The translations under genes were made by a program, and so were the position numbers. The notes below the pieces were generated by a model. The model was not told the origin of the DNA, did no database searches, and saw only the letters and a list, made by a program, of their open reading frames with translations. A stretch of DNA of 55,663 bases from Bacteroidota bacterium (GTDB lineage: Bacteria > Bacteroidota > Bacteroidia > Bacteroidales > UBA4417): positions 1 through 55,663 of the forward strand of contig JAKLFM010000017.1 of NCBI GenBank assembly GCA_022711175.1. The letters are read 5' to 3'. Shown piece by piece: positions 17,648 through 27,965 of this stretch (the stretch's first letter is position 1; each line of letters begins with the position of its first letter).

Positions 17648-20600
17648 TTAAAAGTTAAAACTGAGGCCAAGACGTATCATCCTTGGAGAGCTGTAGTTAT
17701 ATGGGCTGTTCACACGAATGCGATAGAAGTCGATAAAGGATTCGGGGCTGAGCTGCGAGTAAATCTGAGCCTGGTATTCGTCGGCAGCAAGATATCCGTC
17801 GTCATCGGGATTTCCGGTGGCAGCCCAAACACCCATGATGTTCTGGCTGTTGAGAATATTGAGCACCTGGAGGTAGAGGTTCAGATATAGATCAGATACA
17901 TTTCCTTTTGAGTCTTTGCGTGTACCAATGGTGAAGTCTTTGTCAACACGCCCGTCAAGCCTGAACGACCAGGGGAGGCGCGAGCCATTGATCGAACCTG
18001 CTATTACACTCTGCGAACCAAGCAACGAGATTTTGCTCGAACGGGTGTAAGGAGTGCCCGAACCACCGTTAACGGTAAGGTTGAAACCTGCATTCTTGAG
18101 CACCTGTATGCCTTTGATAACGGGCCCGTTGTAATCTTTTCCCTCACCGTAGCGGTAGTCAACATTGAGGTTGATGCCATGGCGGCGGTCAAAATCGAGA
18201 GGAATAAGGGTACGCAGGTTGGGTTGACCCGATTGGATCAGGCCTTTTGAAGTTTCGGCATTTGAACCGGTACCATTGGCAAACTGCAGGGTATAGCTGG
18301 CCCTGATACGGGCGTTGCCTGTACGGCGCAGGTCGTAAGTTACCGTGAGGCCTTTTACTGTTCCAAAGTCTATGTTATTATAGGAGTAATAGGTTTTTGG
18401 ATAAGCTCCTGTGTAACGGTAGCTTTGAATCTGATCCCTCATTTCGCGGTAGAAACCCGAAATGTTCACCGAGGAGGAATTCGAAAGTTTTTGCTGGAAG
18501 CCGAGTTCATAGTCAACCGTGCGTTCCGGTTTCAGGTTAGGGTTGCTGAAGGTGGGTGCGCTTTCACTTTCCCAGAAAAGGTAATTGATAGGATTGAATA
18601 CCTGGTTTGATTTTGGTCTCTGTGTTAACACATCATAGTGAGCATAGAACAAGGCTTCGTCCGAAATGGGGAACGAGAAAGAGATACGCGGCATTACGGT
18701 GATCTGCGGCTCATAGTCGGCAAATGATTTGCCGCTAATGCTTTTATCATCAGCGTCAACTAAATAAGGTGAAACTGAACCTCCTGAAACGAGTCCGCCT
18801 TTGCTTACGTCGAGCGACGGGTCGAGGACCACATCACCATTGGCATCGTACCAGTTGCTTCCGTTGCGGTAACCGGTGATGCGGGTGGGTGAAGAAACAT
18901 TGTCAACATACACAATGTAATCCGAACCCATGCCAACGGGATGAGCGCCAAATTCCGAAACTTCAGCAACCGTTTTTGCCGGGTATAGCAGGTAGGGGTC
19001 TTTTAAAACGCTCTGGTTGGCATCGTAACGGTCAACGCGTAAACCAATGTTGAATACCAGGTCTTCGAACGAAAATTTATCCTGGATGTAACCTGCCAGG
19101 TAGATTGGTTCAAAAGGAGCAATAAGGCGGGTATAATTGCCATCAGCATCCTTGGCATTGTAAAAATCGTCGATGGTTGGCTTTACAGTGAGCTTGTTGC
19201 CGTAATAATCGTATCCGATAGCTCTCCCAAGTTGGGACCTTGGATCAGATGTATTATTGATTAATTCATCGGCACTGAATAATTTGACACCGAGTGGGCT
19301 GCTTAAGCTCACGGTATGGAGCTTGTTATCAGCATCATAATAATTGATGGTTTGTTTATCAATATCGTAGCTGTTAATGTCGATCCAGTCTAAACCGTTT
19401 ACATTAAGTCCCATGAGGCGGCGCAGGTTGATGTCGAAGGCACGCTGGCCAGCCTGGTCGTATAGCCTGTGGTAGAAAGTTGTATCCGATTCGCCTTCAC
19501 CACCTTCTTTAACCTGTGGATTATCAAGATCCAACTGCTGGATATGGGCATTGGTAAGCTGGTACATAATCGGCCAAAAAGCCGTCGGAGCGTATGAGTA
19601 ACTGCTCGATTTGTACTGTTCAAATATAAAACCAAGCTTTATTTCATGGTTCCCGATATCAGCTGAACTGTTAATGTTGAACGACACCTGTTTGGTATCA
19701 CTTTCGGCATAACCCGATTGTATGACGCCGGGTGAGGAGTAGAGCCCGTAAACACCGCCAAACACTCCGTTAGGATTGTACCCGTTTAACATACCGCCGC
19801 CTGAGTATATGTTTTCATATTTATCATAGTGGAAAGCGTTGGTATTATATAAGGAGTAGTAGTTCGAAGTGTAGTTTGCCAGCACAGGATTGTACTCAGC
19901 CCTTTGAAACGAAATGAGCGTATCATCATAAGCGTTCATGGTAAAGTTGAAAATTCCGGTAGCTGTATCTTCTTTGGCTTCGAAAGTGCGCGTTTTATAT
20001 GTGGTAAACTTTCCGACATATCCGTAAGCCATGAGATTGTCCTTCAGCTCAGGATCGTACGATTTTGCATGAACGCTGGTATAGTCGCCCTGCAGGGTAT
20101 AAAACACGTTTTTGATGAGCGAACGGCTTTCTTTATCAGCAGGGAATCGTTGCGTGAAACGCCCGAATACCCTCCAGGTATTTCCTTCCGAAACGCCATA
20201 CCGGTCGTAGTTAAAGATTGAATGATAGTAGTTGAAATTTTTACCGCCATAAGCGTTGTAGCTGCCGCCAACAGTGAAGTTGATGTTCGGCCCGGTCTTA
20301 ATATCAAGTTTACCTGTTGAGTTAAACGAGTAGCCGTCGGCATTCACATTGGTTTTGATGTGTTCGAGATCGCCAAGACGCAGGAACTCAACATTTTGAT
20401 ATGAACCGAAACCGGTACCAGAAGGACGCAGGGGATTGGTTTTGAGCTGTTCGTAAATATCGTCTTTCACTTTGTAGTTGCCTATTGCAAAAGGGCTTTC
20501 GTCTTTGTTATGCTCAAAGTCGGCTGCAACAAAGTACCCGAGAACGGAATAGGTTTTGTCCTTATTCCAGAAGAGCGGCCCGGTAAAGTTTACGCCGCCA

Positions 20601-21346
20601 CGGTTATGGCCGAAAGCATCGAGGAATTCGGATGTTTCCAGTTCAATACCGCCGCCAAACCTGCGCGAAGGGCCTTTGGTTGTAACGTTGATGATACCGC
20701 CGGTGGCATCGCCGTACTGTGCGGGAATACCGCCCAGCACCACCGATACCTGCTCAATGGCTGATTCGGGCAACGATCCTGAACCGCGAACGCGAATACC
20801 GTCAATATACATCACGTTGCCGTCGGTACGCTGGCCGCGGATACTGCCCACTTCACCGTCAGAAGAGAAAACCCCGCCCACGGTTGTAGCCACAGCAGAG
20901 GCATTGCGGACCGGCATCTTGTTGATTTCTTCGGCTGTAACAGTACCGCCACTCACGGTTTTATCCTTGTCGATGAGCGGGACCTTGTAATCAACGACTT
21001 CGTACGTTGATATTTCAATGGCCGTTGATTCCAACTCAAGGTTGAAAGGAGTGATTTGATCGGCTTTGATGAGCACCCCCTGAATAAGTACGGGTTTATA
21101 CCCTACATAGGATGCTTTGATGTTGTACTTGCCCGGCGACAACGGTTTAATTGTGTAATTACCGTCGAAATCCGAGGTTGTACCACCGGCCTGGGTTCCG
21201 TTTGCTTCTACAATGATGTTAGTGAAAGGTACAGGCTCCTTGGTCGTTTTGTCAAAGACCTTACCTTTCAGCGTTCCCGATTGTGCAAACACTGTGATGT
21301 TTGCAACCAGAAGCAAAACAAAGACTGTGAGTAATTTTCTTACCAT
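17648..21346 (-). CDS. TonB-dependent receptor with carboxypeptidase-regulatory-like domain
   Basis: This 1232-residue outer-membrane transporter begins with the signal peptide MVRKLLTVFVLLLVANITVF. A carboxypeptidase-regulatory-like domain follows (about 25-105: LKGKVFDKTTKEPVPFTNII). The plug domain is at about 125-250 (IRGQRTDGNVMYIDGIRV, then QYGDATGGIINVTTKGPS). The rest is a large 22-strand-type barrel ending with the aromatic C-terminus RMIRLGLSFNF. It lacks the SusC VVVVGYG signature and no SusD is nearby, so it is not a classical Sus pair. It is the first gene of the operon with the 1386-residue secreted protein (48 bases downstream) and the PorV-family barrel. Substrate unknown. Confidence 0.92.
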   Translation of the reverse strand: MVRKLLTVFVLLLVANITVFAQSGTLKGKVFDKTTKEPVPFTNIIVEANGTQAGGTTSDFDGNYTIKPLSPGKYNIKASYVGYKPVLIQGVLIKADQITPFNLELESTAIEISTYEVVDYKVPLIDKDKTVSGGTVTAEEINKMPVRNASAVATTVGGVFSSDGEVGSIRGQRTDGNVMYIDGIRVRGSGSLPESAIEQVSVVLGGIPAQYGDATGGIINVTTKGPSRRFGGGIELETSEFLDAFGHNRGGVNFTGPLFWNKDKTYSVLGYFVAADFEHNKDESPFAIGNYKVKDDIYEQLKTNPLRPSGTGFGSYQNVEFLRLGDLEHIKTNVNADGYSFNSTGKLDIKTGPNINFTVGGSYNAYGGKNFNYYHSIFNYDRYGVSEGNTWRVFGRFTQRFPADKESRSLIKNVFYTLQGDYTSVHAKSYDPELKDNLMAYGYVGKFTTYKTRTFEAKEDTATGIFNFTMNAYDDTLISFQRAEYNPVLANYTSNYYSLYNTNAFHYDKYENIYSGGGMLNGYNPNGVFGGVYGLYSSPGVIQSGYAESDTKQVSFNINSSADIGNHEIKLGFIFEQYKSSSYSYAPTAFWPIMYQLTNAHIQQLDLDNPQVKEGGEGESDTTFYHRLYDQAGQRAFDINLRRLMGLNVNGLDWIDINSYDIDKQTINYYDADNKLHTVSLSSPLGVKLFSADELINNTSDPRSQLGRAIGYDYYGNKLTVKPTIDDFYNAKDADGNYTRLIAPFEPIYLAGYIQDKFSFEDLVFNIGLRVDRYDANQSVLKDPYLLYPAKTVAEVSEFGAHPVGMGSDYIVYVDNVSSPTRITGYRNGSNWYDANGDVVLDPSLDVSKGGLVSGGSVSPYLVDADDKSISGKSFADYEPQITVMPRISFSFPISDEALFYAHYDVLTQRPKSNQVFNPINYLFWESESAPTFSNPNLKPERTVDYELGFQQKLSNSSSVNISGFYREMRDQIQSYRYTGAYPKTYYSYNNIDFGTVKGLTVTYDLRRTGNARIRASYTLQFANGTGSNAETSKGLIQSGQPNLRTLIPLDFDRRHGINLNVDYRYGEGKDYNGPVIKGIQVLKNAGFNLTVNGGSGTPYTRSSKISLLGSQSVIAGSINGSRLPWSFRLDGRVDKDFTIGTRKDSKGNVSDLYLNLYLQVLNILNSQNIMGVWAATGNPDDDGYLAADEYQAQIYSQLSPESFIDFYRIRVNSPYNYSSPRMIRLGLSFNF

Positions 21347-21405
21347 AGAACGTGGTTTTGTGTTTGCTGTAACGAATGGTTAGTGAGTTTCTCGTAAAAA
21401 GTTCG

Positions 21406-21413
21406 TAAAGGTA
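21406..21413 (-). promoter_or_regulatory. Possible -7 box of the TonB receptor operon
   Basis: TACCTTTA on the minus strand is one base from TAnnTTTG and lies about 60 bases upstream of the receptor ATG. The -33 region is a T-tract without a clear TTTG. Confidence 0.4.
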
Positions 21414-21628
21414 TAAATAAAAAAAGTCACTTCGGAGAGGATGTGGAGTTGGCGACGTAAAAAAATTAAGAATTCGTTAACATTTTTAAGGTGTTAAACC
21501 ACAGCATGTTCGCCAATTTATGCTTCAGCCGCAGAAGAAATAAACATTCTGAGCAGGAAAATCTGCTTTGAACACGACCTGAAATTTGAATGATTTGTGA
21601 ACAGATTAACAAACGGGCTGGGATTGTT

Positions 21629-21943
21629 TCAGTTGCACCCCGGACTGGTTTTGGCGGGCTTTTTCATAAACTTGTTAAAACCTTTCGCTTTTTTCCTGGT
21701 TTTTTTCATCATTTTCCTGGTTTCATCGCTCTGGTTTTTCATGTGTGCATCTATGGCCTTATCATATTCAGCACGGGCTTTTTCTGATTCTTTTGCCTGC
21801 TTCTTCTCCACCTGTGCCTGCTTGCTCGGCCTGAGTATTCCACACGACGAAACTGTGACGAGCATAAGCCCGGCAACAAGAATACCTGCTGCCCATACGG
21901 TTTTAAAGGTCGTTTGCCTGATGATGCGGTTGAAATATCTCAC
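21629..21943 (-). CDS. Small lysine-rich predicted lipoprotein
   Basis: This 104-residue protein has an N-terminal hydrophobic segment (VWAAGILVAGLMLVTVSSCG) with a lipobox-like SSCG, so it is probably cleaved and lipidated at Cys34. The mature part is highly charged (KQAQVEKKQAKESEKARAEY), probably helical, and ends with a basic tail. It looks like a family of short Bacteroidota lipoproteins of unknown role. It is divergent from the Rieske-like lipoprotein gene, 58 bases away. Confidence 0.6.
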   Translation of the reverse strand: MRYFNRIIRQTTFKTVWAAGILVAGLMLVTVSSCGILRPSKQAQVEKKQAKESEKARAEYDKAIDAHMKNQSDETRKMMKKTRKKAKGFNKFMKKPAKTSPGCN

Positions 21944-22001
21944 TTAATTCTCCGTTTATGAACAGATAGCTGATTTCATTACTTTTACAACGTAATTTGA
22001 T

Positions 22002-22430
22002 ATGATTCAATTGCCTGCAATGTTACGATATTTTCCGTTGTTTTTACTGATAGTCGTGTTGCCTCTGGCATGCTCGAAGGAGGAAGCACCTCAGATTCCC
22101 TACGTTTACGTTGATTACTACCTGTATCCCAATTCGCTTGATTACATCCCGATTGGCGGCTCGGTTTATTATAACGGCGGTTACCGGGGAATTGTCATTT
22201 ATCGTTTTCTCGAAGATGAATTTAAAATTTTTGAACGTTGTTGTCCCTACGATCCCGAGAAAGCAAATGCTTTCGTTGAGTTTGAGGAAGGAGGATTAAC
22301 GGTTGTGGATTCGGTGTGTATGTCGCGTTTTATCCTATACGATGGATCACCCTTCGAAGGGCCTTCGGGTTTTGCATTGCATGCTTACCATTATTCATAC
22401 AACGGCGAAGTGCTGCATATTTACAATTAG
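22002..22430 (+). CDS. Predicted lipoprotein with Rieske-like fold but missing iron-sulfur ligands
   Basis: This 142-residue protein has a lipoprotein signal (LFLLIVVLPLACSKEE, lipobox Cys24). The remainder resembles small Bacteroidota Rieske-type lipoproteins in pattern: a GIVIYR strand, the first loop ERCCPYDPEK, the second loop DSVCMSRFILYDGSPFEGPS and the ending HAYHYSYNGEVLHIYN. A functional Rieske cluster needs Cys-X-His in both loops. Here the histidines are absent (CCPY and CMSR), so a 2Fe-2S cluster is unlikely. The start could also be the second ATG at 22020. Function unknown; the fold assignment is by pattern only. Confidence 0.6.
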   Translation: MIQLPAMLRYFPLFLLIVVLPLACSKEEAPQIPYVYVDYYLYPNSLDYIPIGGSVYYNGGYRGIVIYRFLEDEFKIFERCCPYDPEKANAFVEFEEGGLTVVDSVCMSRFILYDGSPFEGPSGFALHAYHYSYNGEVLHIYN

Positions 22431-22448
22431 AACCTGAAGTTGTTTCAG

Positions 22449-22498
22449 TAAATATAAAGACCTGACTGATTTCTGGAACCGGTCAGGTCTTATATTTA
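22449..22498. terminator. Bidirectional terminator between convergent genes
   Basis: A ~17-bp stem (AAATATAAAGACCTGAC pairing with GTCAGGTCTTATATTT, one bulged A) with A/T-rich flanks separates the Rieske-like lipoprotein gene from ahcY. The AT-rich stem base supplies a U-rich end in both directions. Confidence 0.85.
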
Positions 22499-22516
22499 TA
22501 GGTGTTTATTGATTTC

Positions 22517-23938
22517 TTAATACCTGTAATGATCGGCTTTGTATGGACCTTCAACAGGAACACCAATGTAATCGGCCTGCGCTTTGGTTAAGGTTGTGAG
22601 CTTCACACCCAACTGTTCGAGGTGCAGGCGGGCAACTTCCTCGTCGAGATACTTGGGCAGGCGATATACACCTACTTCATAGTTGTTTTTCCAAAGGTCG
22701 AGTTGAGCCAGGGTTTGATTTGAGAAAGAGTTGCTCATAACAAACGAAGGATGCCCGGTGGCACAACCAAGGTTTACGAGGCGGCCTTCGGCGAGCAGGA
22801 AAATGGCATGGCCGTCGGCGAAGGTGTATTTATCAACCTGCGGTTTGATCTCAATTTTTTTGACTCCCGGCATCGTATTGAGCTTGTCAACCTGTATTTC
22901 GTTATCGAAATGGCCGATATTGCACACAATAGCCTGGTCTTTCATTCCGGCCATGTGTTCAATGGTGATAACATCTTTATTTCCGGTGGTCGTAACAAAC
23001 ACATTTCCTTCGGCAAGAGATTCTTCCACCGTGGTAATTTCGAAACCTTCCATAGCGGCCTGCAGGGCGCAGATGGGGTCAATTTCGGTAACGATAACGC
23101 GGGCGCCGTAAGCACGCATCGATTTTGCGCAGCCCTTGCCAACGTCGCCATAGCCGCAGACAACAACCACTTTTCCGGCGAGCATAACATCGGTAGCGCG
23201 CTTTATACCATCGGCCAGCGATTCGCGGCATCCGTAAAGGTTGTCAAACTTCGACTTGGTGACCGAATCGTTCACATTGATGGCCGGGACCAGCAATTCG
23301 CCTCTTTCGAGCATCTGGTACAAGCGGTGAACCCCGGTTGTGGTTTCTTCCGAGACGCCTTTCCATTCAGCAACAACTTTGTGCCATTTCTGGGTGTCTT
23401 CAACATACGATTCGCGCAACTGTTTCATTACTGATTCCTCTTCGGCATTTGAACCTTTTACTTCGAGGAGTTTGGGATCGTTTTCTGCTGCAAAGCCTTT
23501 GTGGATGAGCAGGGTGGCATCACCGCCATCGTCAACAATAAGGTTGGGGCCTTTTCCGCCGGGGAAAGTGAGCGCCATATTGGTACACCACCAGTATTCG
23601 TCGAGAGTTTCGCCTTTCCAGGCAAAAACCGGTATGCCGGCAGCGGCAATGGCAGCTGCGGCATGGTCCTGGGTTGAAAAAATATTGCAGCTTGCCCAGC
23701 GCACTTCGGCTCCGAGTTCCCGGAGCGTTTCAATGAGAACGGCAGTCTGAATGGTCATATGCAGCGAACCGGTGATGCGGGCTCCTTTAAGCGGCTTTTC
23801 GGCGGCATATTTGCGGCGAATACTCATCAGGCCGGGCATTTCCTTTTCGGCAATCTCAATTTCCTTGCGGCCCCAGTCGGCCAGAGTTATATCTTTTACT
23901 TTGTATTTCAATTCGTTATCTACTAAGGTGTTGTTCAT
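22517..23938 (-). CDS. ahcY: Adenosylhomocysteinase (SAH hydrolase)
   Basis: This enzyme splits S-adenosylhomocysteine to adenosine and homocysteine, removing the product inhibitor of methyltransferases and feeding MetH. The 473-residue length matches bacterial enzymes with the family's insert. Conserved parts include [20 protein letters not shown] near the N-terminus, the substrate-side [20 protein letters not shown], the NAD-binding loop [14 protein letters not shown] and the C-terminal PYKADHYRY. The Lys and Tyr of the C-terminal dimer-contact motif KADHYRY are present. It is divergent from the riboswitch-metH-metF unit, which places the two halves of the methyl cycle back to back. Confidence 0.98.
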   Translation of the reverse strand: MNNTLVDNELKYKVKDITLADWGRKEIEIAEKEMPGLMSIRRKYAAEKPLKGARITGSLHMTIQTAVLIETLRELGAEVRWASCNIFSTQDHAAAAIAAAGIPVFAWKGETLDEYWWCTNMALTFPGGKGPNLIVDDGGDATLLIHKGFAAENDPKLLEVKGSNAEEESVMKQLRESYVEDTQKWHKVVAEWKGVSEETTTGVHRLYQMLERGELLVPAINVNDSVTKSKFDNLYGCRESLADGIKRATDVMLAGKVVVVCGYGDVGKGCAKSMRAYGARVIVTEIDPICALQAAMEGFEITTVEESLAEGNVFVTTTGNKDVITIEHMAGMKDQAIVCNIGHFDNEIQVDKLNTMPGVKKIEIKPQVDKYTFADGHAIFLLAEGRLVNLGCATGHPSFVMSNSFSNQTLAQLDLWKNNYEVGVYRLPKYLDEEVARLHLEQLGVKLTTLTKAQADYIGVPVEGPYKADHYRY

Positions 23939-23963
23939 GACAGTTGTATTGTTTTGAGGGGTG

Positions 23964-23971
23964 CAAAGGTA
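23964..23971 (-). promoter_or_regulatory. -7 promoter box of ahcY
   Basis: TACCTTTG on the minus strand matches TAnnTTTG exactly and lies 26 bases upstream of the ahcY ATG. Confidence 0.7.
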
Positions 23972-24032
23972 CGGGTTTTACTGATATTTAAAGTATTTCC
24001 ATACCTGATTTCGTCATACATAGATTTTTATA

Positions 24033-24040
24033 TATTTTTG
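24033..24040 (+). promoter_or_regulatory. -7 promoter box upstream of the SAM riboswitch
   Basis: TATTTTTG matches TAnnTTTG. Initiation would fall near 24046, placing the complete riboswitch in the leader of metH. Confidence 0.7.
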
Positions 24041-24078
24041 CACCATCAAATGATCCTTTCTGATCAAAGGGTGTTTGA

Positions 24079-24186
24079 GTTATACAGAAGAGGCGAGAGA
24101 CCTGGCTCTGCGACCCTCTGGCAACCACCGCCAACAAGCGAACGGTGCCAATACCTGGTCCCGGCTTACCGGGTGATTATAATTGA
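24079..24186 (+). ncRNA. SAM riboswitch (S-box, SAM-I/IV clan)
   Basis: This leader element senses S-adenosylmethionine and controls metH and metF. The S-box core is recognisable in order. TTATA at about 24080 pairs with TATAA near 24181 as P1. P2 follows with AGAGGCGAGAGACCTGG and the kink-turn side CGACCCTCTGGCAACC. P3 is CACCG/CGGTG, and the joining segment GGTGCCAATACC corresponds to the consensus GGUGCNAAUUCC. P4 is a CCCGG/CCGGG hairpin at about 24160-24172. The distance to the metH ATG is about 100 bases, with a possible expression platform at 24184-24231 (AAACACA pairing with TGTGTTTT). The subclass is not certain from sequence alone. Confidence 0.88.
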
Positions 24187-24255
24187 AACACACTCCTGTT
24201 CCCGACATACGGAAATGCCGATTGTGTTTTAACAGTGCAACCGCTTCTGCATCAC

Positions 24256-24263
24256 TATCTTTG
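24256..24263 (+). promoter_or_regulatory. Possible riboswitch-independent metH promoter
   Basis: TATCTTTG is a perfect TAnnTTTG match located after the riboswitch, 26 bases upstream of the metH ATG. It overlaps a short CTATC/GATAG hairpin (about 24255-24274), so it may instead be part of the leader structure. No good -33 element is seen. Confidence 0.35.
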
Positions 24264-24289
24264 TGTGCAGATAGCTTTAGACTATTGGT

Positions 24290-27200
24290 ATGATAAACAT
24301 CAGAAAAGATATCAGGGCAGAATTAAATCACCGTGTGCTGGTGCTCGATGGCGCCATGGGCACCATGATTCAGCGCCGCAACCTTACCGAAGCCGATTAC
24401 CGCGGCGAGCGCTTCAAAAACCATCCTGTTGACCTCAAAGGCTGTAATGACCTGCTTTGCCTTACCAAACCGGGAGTTATCAGTTCAATCCATCGTGCTT
24501 ACCTCGAAGCCGGCGCCGATATTATCGAAACCAATACTTTCAATGCCACATCGGTGTCGCTGGCCGATTATCAGCTCCAGCCTTTCGTTTATGAGATAAA
24601 CAAAGCTGCTGCCACACTCGCACGCATCGAAGCCGACTACATCACCGGCTTCAGTCCCGCTAAACCCCGATTTGTGGCAGGAGCCATCGGCCCTACCAGC
24701 AAAACCGCCAGCATGTCGCCTGATGTTAACGATCCCGGCTACAGGGCTGTTACTTACGACCAACTCGTTACTTCATACAGTGAGCAGGTTAGGGGGCTTA
24801 TCGATGGCGGCGCCGATCTGCTGCTGGTCGAGACTATATTCGATACGTTGAATGCCAAAGCAGCCCTCATGGCGGTGAACAATGTACTCACCGAAAAAGG
24901 AATAAAAATGCCGGTAATGGTATCGGGCACTATAACGGATGCCAGCGGACGCACACTTTCGGGACAGACCGTCGAAGCCTTTCTGAATTCGGTTTCGCAC
25001 ATGGATTTGCTGAGTGTAGGTTTTAACTGTTCGCTGGGAGCCGAACAACTTAACCCGTTTATTGAGGAACTTTCGCGCAAAGCGCCTTTCTATGTAAGCG
25101 CCTATCCTAATGCCGGCCTGCCCAACCAGTTCGGGCAGTACGACGAATCGCCACTCGTAATGGCCGGGCACGTGAAGCAGATCACCGACAACCGATCAGT
25201 CAATATCATTGGAGGTTGCTGCGGCACCACACCCGAACACATTGCCGAACTTGCAAGGCTTGCCTCAAAAGCAGCAATTCGCAATGTCCCGGCACCACGT
25301 CACGAACTGAACCTAAGCGGGCTGGAGCCTCTCGTTGTATTTGAGAACAGCAACTTTATCAATATTGGTGAGCGCACCAATGTTTCGGGATCGAAAAAAT
25401 TCGCACGCCTTATCCGGGAGGAAAAATACGACGAAGCACTTGCCATTGCACGCCAGCAGGTAGAGGCAGGTGCACAGGTGCTCGATGTGAACATGGACGA
25501 TGCCCTGCTTGATGCCGAACGCGAAATGACTCGTTTTCTCAACCTGCTGATGTCGGAACCCGAAATTGCCAAAGTGCCTGTGATGATCGACAGTTCCAAG
25601 TGGGAAGTGATTGAAGCCGGTCTCAAATGCCTGCAAGGCAAAGCTATCGTGAATTCTATCAGCCTGAAAGAAGGAGAAAAGGTTTTCAGGGAACACGCAC
25701 TTAAAGTGAAGAATTATGGTGCTGCCATGGTGGTGATGGCTTTTGATGAGCAGGGACAAGCCTCCACCTTCGAGCGGCGGATCGAAATCTGCAAACGTGC
25801 TTACCATATTCTGGTTGATGAACTGGGTATTCCGCCTGAAGACATCATTTTCGATCCGAATATTCTTGCCATCGCCACCGGCATTGAGGAACATAACAAC
25901 TACGCTGTAGATTTTATCAATGCCACAAAATGGATAAAGGAAAACCTTCCTTTCGCCAAAGTGAGCGGCGGCATCAGCAATCTCTCGTTTTCGTTCCGTG
26001 GCAACGATGCGCTTCGTGAAGCTATGCACTCGGTATTTCTATATCATGCAGTAAAAGCCGGGCTCGATATGGGAATTGTGAATGCCGGCAATCTTCCTGT
26101 TTACGACGAGATTCCTGCCGATCTGCTTCAACTCATAGAAGATGTACTGGTTAACCGCAGGCCTGATGCTACCGAGCGGCTGATCGCTTTTGCGTCGCAG
26201 ATGAAAGCAGGTGAAAAAGAACATACAACTGCCGAAGCCTGGCGGGAGTTTTCTGTTGAAGATAGACTGTCATATGCACTGATTCATGGCTTAGATACCT
26301 ACGTAGCCGAAGATGTGGAACAGGCGCGACACCTTTTTGCCAGGGCAATCGAAGTGATCGAAGGGCCGCTGATGAAAGGAATGAACGTAGTCGGCGACCT
26401 GTTTGGCGCCGGGAAAATGTTCCTTCCGCAGGTGGTAAAAAGCGCCCGCGTGATGAAAAAAGCGGTTGCCGTTTTGCTTCCGTATATCGAAGCCGAAAAG
26501 ATCTCCGGCGAAAACCGCTCGGCCGGAAAAATTTTACTTGCCACTGTAAAAGGCGATGTACACGACATCGGGAAAAACATTGTGGGAGTGGTTCTTGGCT
26601 GTAATAACTACGAGGTGATTGACCTTGGTGTGATGGTACATGCCGAAAAGATCCTGGATGCCGCAATAAAAGAAAATGTTGATATTGTGGGCCTTTCGGG
26701 ACTTATAACGCCCTCACTCGAAGAGATGGCCTTCGTAGCATCGGAAATGGAACGCCGTGGTTTTAGCATACCATTGCTTATTGGCGGTGCAACCACCAGC
26801 GAAATGCATACAGCCGTGAAGATCGCACCCGAATATTCAAATCCTGTTGTACATGTGCGTGATGCATCGCGGGCAACGGGCGTGGTTGCATCGCTGCTTT
26901 CGGCCGAAGCGCGGCCTGCATTCGTAGACTCAGTCGCTCAAAAGTACGATCAACTCCGCACAAAGCACGAAAATACAATTGCCGGCATTTCGTACATAAC
27001 CCTTCAACAAGCCCGCGAAAATGCTTTCAAAACGAATTGGGAGCACTACACGCCGGTAAAACCTTCGTTCTTGGGCGTCAGGATGTTGAAGGATTTTCCT
27101 CTCGACGAAATCAGCCGCTACATCGACTGGACTTTCTTTTTCCATGCATGGAAGATCAGCGGCAAGTACCCGCAGATATTTGATGACCCTGTAAAAGGAA

Positions 27201-27955
27201 TTGAAGCACGAAAGTTGTTCGATGACGGGCAGGCTTTGCTGAAGCGAATGATCAGTGAGAAAATGGTGACGGCCAATGGCGTATTCGGATTTTTCCCTGC
27301 CGCTTCAATAAACGAAACGGTTGAGATAACGCTCGAGAACGGTTCAAAGCAGCAACTCCATTTTCTGCGAAACCAGGAAGAAAAGGAGCCCGGTTTGTAC
27401 AATTTGTCGCTTGCCGATTTTATTGCTCCGGCGGCTTCTGTAAAAAACGATTTTATCGGCCTCTTTGCCTTAACTGCAGGACTTGGCGCTGAAAAATGGG
27501 TGCAAGAGTTCGAAGAACAGCATGATGATTACAATGCCATCATGATAAAAATACTTGCCGACCGCCTGGCTGAAGCTTTTGCAGAACTGCTCCACGAAAA
27601 AGTGAGAAAAGAATACTGGGGTTATGCTGCCAACGAAGACCTGCCGGTCGAGGAGATGCTGCACGAGCAGTACCAGGGCATCAGGCCGGCACCCGGCTAT
27701 CCCGCCTGTCCTGAGCACAGCGAAAAACGAGTTATTTTCGATCTGCTCGAAGCAGAAAAATCCGGAATCGGACTCACGGAAAACTTCGCCATGTACCCGG
27801 CTGCATCAGTAAGCGGATATTACTTCGCCCATCCTGAAGCACAATATTTCGCCGTGGGCCGCATCAGCCACGAGCAGGTAGCTGCTTATGCTGAGAAAAA
27901 AGGAATGGATATTGAAACTGCCGGACGATTGCTTGCTAATAACCTGAATTACTGA
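24290..27955 (+). CDS. metH: Cobalamin-dependent methionine synthase
   Basis: MetH transfers the methyl group of 5-methyltetrahydrofolate to homocysteine through B12. All modules are present in 1221 residues. The homocysteine-binding barrel (1-330) has [10 protein letters not shown] and the zinc site [14 protein letters not shown]. The pterin-binding barrel (about 345-620) has [14 protein letters not shown]. The cobalamin cap and domain (about 640-880) has [12 protein letters not shown], where His supplies the lower cobalt ligand. The activation domain (about 895-1221) has [12 protein letters not shown], which binds SAM. The gene follows a SAM riboswitch and is 10 bases before metF, so they form one operon. 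Confidence 0.98.
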   Translation: MINIRKDIRAELNHRVLVLDGAMGTMIQRRNLTEADYRGERFKNHPVDLKGCNDLLCLTKPGVISSIHRAYLEAGADIIETNTFNATSVSLADYQLQPFVYEINKAAATLARIEADYITGFSPAKPRFVAGAIGPTSKTASMSPDVNDPGYRAVTYDQLVTSYSEQVRGLIDGGADLLLVETIFDTLNAKAALMAVNNVLTEKGIKMPVMVSGTITDASGRTLSGQTVEAFLNSVSHMDLLSVGFNCSLGAEQLNPFIEELSRKAPFYVSAYPNAGLPNQFGQYDESPLVMAGHVKQITDNRSVNIIGGCCGTTPEHIAELARLASKAAIRNVPAPRHELNLSGLEPLVVFENSNFINIGERTNVSGSKKFARLIREEKYDEALAIARQQVEAGAQVLDVNMDDALLDAEREMTRFLNLLMSEPEIAKVPVMIDSSKWEVIEAGLKCLQGKAIVNSISLKEGEKVFREHALKVKNYGAAMVVMAFDEQGQASTFERRIEICKRAYHILVDELGIPPEDIIFDPNILAIATGIEEHNNYAVDFINATKWIKENLPFAKVSGGISNLSFSFRGNDALREAMHSVFLYHAVKAGLDMGIVNAGNLPVYDEIPADLLQLIEDVLVNRRPDATERLIAFASQMKAGEKEHTTAEAWREFSVEDRLSYALIHGLDTYVAEDVEQARHLFARAIEVIEGPLMKGMNVVGDLFGAGKMFLPQVVKSARVMKKAVAVLLPYIEAEKISGENRSAGKILLATVKGDVHDIGKNIVGVVLGCNNYEVIDLGVMVHAEKILDAAIKENVDIVGLSGLITPSLEEMAFVASEMERRGFSIPLLIGGATTSEMHTAVKIAPEYSNPVVHVRDASRATGVVASLLSAEARPAFVDSVAQKYDQLRTKHENTIAGISYITLQQARENAFKTNWEHYTPVKPSFLGVRMLKDFPLDEISRYIDWTFFFHAWKISGKYPQIFDDPVKGIEARKLFDDGQALLKRMISEKMVTANGVFGFFPAASINETVEITLENGSKQQLHFLRNQEEKEPGLYNLSLADFIAPAASVKNDFIGLFALTAGLGAEKWVQEFEEQHDDYNAIMIKILADRLAEAFAELLHEKVRKEYWGYAANEDLPVEEMLHEQYQGIRPAPGYPACPEHSEKRVIFDLLEAEKSGIGLTENFAMYPAASVSGYYFAHPEAQYFAVGRISHEQVAAYAEKKGMDIETAGRLLANNLNY

Positions 27956-27965
27956 TTGTTTTACG

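Noticed and set aside
22751..23434. Long plus-strand frame antisense to ahcY
   Set aside because: It is a shadow of a highly conserved gene; codon structure and family match belong to ahcY.
24235..24432. 65-codon plus-strand frame overlapping the metH start
   Set aside because: It is out of frame with metH and overlaps its conserved N-terminal domain.
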